From Streptococcus parasanguinis (GTDB taxonomy: Bacteria; Bacillota; Bacilli; Lactobacillales; Streptococcaceae): a stretch of DNA of 16,262 bases. The stretch is from positions 1 through 16,262 of the forward strand of contig JAGZZN010000041.1 in NCBI GenBank assembly GCA_018377375.1. The letters are read 5' to 3'. Made by a program: the position numbers and the translations under genes. Positions within the stretch are counted from its first letter, which is position 1, and each line of letters opens with the position of its first letter. This document shows positions 14,765 to 16,262 of the stretch, one piece after another. The notes beneath the pieces were generated by a model. The model was given only the letters and a program-made list of their open reading frames with translations, had not been told where the DNA came from and did no database searches.

Positions 14765-14814
14765 TGTTACAATAGCTATTATACACGATCATAATGTAAT
14801 GCCAGGTGTTACAA
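14765..14814 (-). promoter_or_regulatory. FMN reductase promoter flanked by TGTTACAA boxes
   Basis: A minus-strand -10 TATAAT lies at 14778-14783 with a weak -35 (CTGGCA at 14800-14805, spacing 16). Identical TGTTACAA octamers occur at 14765-14772 and 14807-14814, 42 bases apart, one on each side of the promoter. Confidence 0.5.
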
Positions 14815-14870
14815 CTCGGATATTTTAAACTTTTATTCCATTTCACTAAGGATGGGCCAAGAGGAATGAG

Positions 14871-14900
14871 AAAAAAGGTTGGACAAAAGTCTCCAACCTT
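14871..14900 (-). terminator. Terminator downstream of the Rpn-family gene
   Basis: AAGGTTGGA (14875-14883) pairs with TCCAACCTT (14892-14900). On the minus strand the stem is followed by TTTTTT (complement of 14871-14876). It lies about 180 bases beyond the nuclease stop codon, past a tandem repeat. Confidence 0.75.
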
Positions 14901-14989
14901 CAATAAATCACAACCGTATAAATCTGTAGAGGATCAACCTTCAATAAATCACAACCGTATAAATCTGTAGAGGATCAACATCCAATAAA
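14894..14989. repeat. 41-bp direct tandem repeat, about 2.3 copies
   Basis: Units at 14894-14934 and 14935-14975 are identical over 41 bases, starting CAACCTTCAATAAATCACAA and ending GTAGAGGAT. A third, partial and degenerate unit begins at 14976 (CAACATCCAATAAA). The repeat lies in the 3' untranslated region of the nuclease gene (minus strand). No ORF or dyad explains it. The rest of the 345-base gap between 14733 and 15079 shows nothing else beyond the reductase promoter and the terminator. Confidence 0.9.
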
Positions 14990-15078
14990 AACGACCCCCA
15001 GACGATCTTTACAATCCATTTTAGAACTACTTTTTTATAAGCAAGGCAATTCTCAATCCCAAAATTCTGTTCGCGCTA

Positions 15079-16101
15079 CTACTCCTCGTCAGACGAATCA
15101 GTAGCCAACATTTTTTTGATGGATTCGCAGGATAAATCTGTCATTTCAGCAATCATCTCGATACTCATCTCCTTCAAAGCCAGTTTCTGAATTAGAGACT
15201 GCTGACCAGCTTGAATCCCCAGTTCCATGCCTTCTTGTCTGCCTTGTTCCAATCCCTGTTCGATACCACGCTCGAGACCTTGTTCGAGACCTTGTTCAAG
15301 TCCTTGTTCAAGACCTTTTTCCAACCCTTTCTGAAAACCAGCTTCCAGTTGTTCTTTCCGAAAGGTATCCATGCTCATTTCCCAATTTTCTCTGATACGA
15401 ATCCGTTCATCAATCATTTCTTTTTCCTCCCTTGTCCAATTTGATGGGATCAGGAGTGATTCTGCCTGCTCGATCACTTGATCTGGTTGATGACTGAATG
15501 GGCGATTGCCAAAAAATTCAAGCCATTGTCTCCAGTGAGCATTCAACTCCGTATCTCTACTTTCATTATACTTATCCAACTCTAAAAAGGCAACCTTTAA
15601 CATATTATGAGCTACCCCATTCCTGCGAGAACTATAAAGAGGTGTCCCATCTACTGTATGGCGCATTTCATAGACATTGACAGGTGAATCTAAATGAGGA
15701 AAAATACTTCGCTCCAGGATAGCGATCCCATAGACCGGCTCCAGCTCCTGGTACATAGAATGGGTCGCCCCTTTCTTTCGCTTGCGTTGGACATTTTCTA
15801 CCAGTTGATTGGCTAAATAATAGTGGAAACGATTCAAGAAATACTCTTGCTTCAAAACTTGAATCTCAATGATGACTTCAAGCCCACTATCTAGTCTTGC
15901 TCTCACATCAACAGATGTTTCAAAAGGAAGATCTCCTAAAAACCCCTGCTCATGGATCTGGTCTCCTTCTAAAATCTCAACGGACTCTACTGGCAGATCC
16001 AAGACTTCGCGGATGAATTTGGCTGTCACATCCGGCAGACTAAAAATCTTTTTCGCCATTAAATCCAAGGTGGGCGATACATACTCGTGTCGTTTCTTCA
16101 T
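15079..16101 (-). CDS. Rpn-family recombination-promoting nuclease (PD-(D/E)XK), GLEQ-repeat tail
   Basis: The protein has 340 aa. Residues 1-130 carry the Rpn/PDDEXK nuclease pattern: VSPTLDLMAKKIF, then the catalytic-type Asp in SVDVRARL (D65) and EIQ (E79, Q81), followed by FLNRFHYYLANQL. Residues 255-299 are tandem tetrapeptides of GLEQ/GLEK type, and the C-terminus is a short helical domain (IQKLALKEMSIEMIAEMTDLS) common in these proteins. The family was named for transposase-like proteins that promote RecA-independent recombination. The start at 16101 is chosen for the GGAGG site; a TTG four codons upstream is possible. It looks intact and lies beside an inverted-repeat element. Confidence 0.9.
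   Translation of the reverse strand: MKKRHEYVSPTLDLMAKKIFSLPDVTAKFIREVLDLPVESVEILEGDQIHEQGFLGDLPFETSVDVRARLDSGLEVIIEIQVLKQEYFLNRFHYYLANQLVENVQRKRKKGATHSMYQELEPVYGIAILERSIFPHLDSPVNVYEMRHTVDGTPLYSSRRNGVAHNMLKVAFLELDKYNESRDTELNAHWRQWLEFFGNRPFSHQPDQVIEQAESLLIPSNWTREEKEMIDERIRIRENWEMSMDTFRKEQLEAGFQKGLEKGLEQGLEQGLEQGLERGIEQGLEQGRQEGMELGIQAGQQSLIQKLALKEMSIEMIAEMTDLSCESIKKMLATDSSDEE
15205..15339 (-). repeat. 12-bp tandem coding repeats in the nuclease gene (GLEQ units)
   Basis: Near-identical 12-base units of the type CTTGTTCAAGAC/CTTGTTCGAGAC (plus strand) run through the middle of this stretch, encoding about ten G-x-x-x tetrapeptides. Units change by whole codons, so copy number can vary without breaking the frame. 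Confidence 0.85.
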
Positions 16102-16138
16102 AGCAACCTCCAATGATTTCGTGTAGGGAGTCCCCTCA

Positions 16139-16147
16139 CTTATACCA
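16139..16147 (-). promoter_or_regulatory. Possible extended -10 promoter of the Rpn-family gene
   Basis: On the minus strand TGGTATAAG (16139-16147) resembles an extended -10 element (TGNTATAAT with one mismatch), about 40 bases upstream of the ATG. No clear -35 is seen. Confidence 0.45.
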
Positions 16148-16160
16148 TTCGAAAAAATTG

Positions 16161-16194
16161 CAGAAAAAGAGGCTGGGACAAAAGTCCTAGCCTC
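16161..16194 (-). terminator. Terminator hairpin at the edge of the right repeat
   Basis: GAGGCTGGGAC (16169-16179) pairs with GTCCTAGCCTC (16184-16194), one G-T pair, loop AAAA. On the minus strand TTTTT follows, so it would stop transcription entering from beyond the right edge, upstream of the nuclease promoter. Confidence 0.75.
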
Positions 16195-16262
16195 TCAATT
16201 ATTTTTGGATTGTCGAGCAAGACGCAGTGGTTGAGTGGGCTCTACTACGCTGATTTCATCAG
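16195..16262 (+). repeat. Intergenic repeat element, right copy, cut by the window edge
   Basis: Bases 16204-16262 are the exact reverse complement of 31-89. The preceding bases match the left copy with two substitutions and lack its 10-base duplication. The distal half, including the outer dyad arm seen at 11-23, lies beyond the window. Confidence 0.85.

Noticed and set aside
14894..14989. CRISPR array
   Set aside because: The repeats are directly adjacent with no spacers, number only about 2.3, and no cas genes are present.
15211..15444. Plus-strand open frame opposite the nuclease repeat tract
   Set aside because: It is the antisense of the GLEQ repeats, which produces Phe/Leu-rich periodic frames without a ribosome site.
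15079..16262. Insertion sequence built from the Rpn-family gene and the flanking repeat
   Set aside because: No matching terminal inverted repeats or target-site duplication flank the gene, and the right repeat also occurs at the far left without a nuclease gene in the visible sequence.

Overview
This window looks like chromosomal DNA of an oral Streptococcus of the mitis/sanguinis/parasanguinis type. The evidence is low-GC composition, strong Shine-Dalgarno sites, an AliB/AmiA-type oligopeptide-binding lipoprotein, streptococcal intergenic repeats and 'GGACAAAAGTCC'-type terminators. There are no rRNA or tRNA genes, no CRISPR array and no intact insertion sequence. The species assignment is inference from recalled family resemblance; no search was run.

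Layout, left to right. (1) At 1-131 lies one copy of an intergenic repeat; an inverted second copy starts at about 16169 and is cut by the right edge. (2) At 145-2095 (minus) is a tightly overlapping operon: a PadR-type repressor followed by two paralogous multi-pass membrane proteins. Its promoter carries three ACTAGT boxes spaced at multiples of 17 bp. (3) At 2354-4318 (plus) is an oligopeptide-binding lipoprotein with its own terminator and no permease genes beside it. (4) At 4418-7181 (minus) is a BceAB-type peptide-antibiotic ABC transporter, with a BceR-type box upstream but no two-component system next to it. (5) At 7359-9260 (minus) are two separately transcribed lipoproteins, one Ser-rich and of unknown function, the other with a DUF4767-like C-terminus. 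(6) At 9344-11480 (minus) an EIIC-like membrane protein is followed by a DUF915-type alpha/beta hydrolase broken by two compensating frameshifts. (7) At 11615-13187 (plus) is a DHA2-type drug exporter with a consensus promoter, a perfect 16-bp palindrome at the expected start site and a leader of about 130 nt containing two tiny ORFs. (8) At 13229-13288 is a probable remnant of a VOC/glyoxalase gene. (9) At 13470-14165 (plus) is a VIT1/CCC1 metal transporter, convergent with an NADPH-dependent FMN reductase (14194-14733, minus). (10) At 14734-15078 is a repeat-bearing intergenic stretch. (11) At 15079-16101 (minus) is an Rpn-family PD-(D/E)XK nuclease with a GLEQ-repeat tail.

The common theme is the cell envelope: peptide uptake, antimicrobial-peptide and drug export, lipoproteins and metal transport, each unit with its own promoter. 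Several units look like targets of regulators encoded elsewhere (a BceR-type response regulator and a MarR/TetR-like repressor). The best leads are the regulatory architectures upstream of the exporter, the BceAB unit and the PadR operon, the altered EIIC with its broken hydrolase partner, and the inverted repeats bounding the window. I did not see a clear multi-gene novel defence or biosynthetic system.
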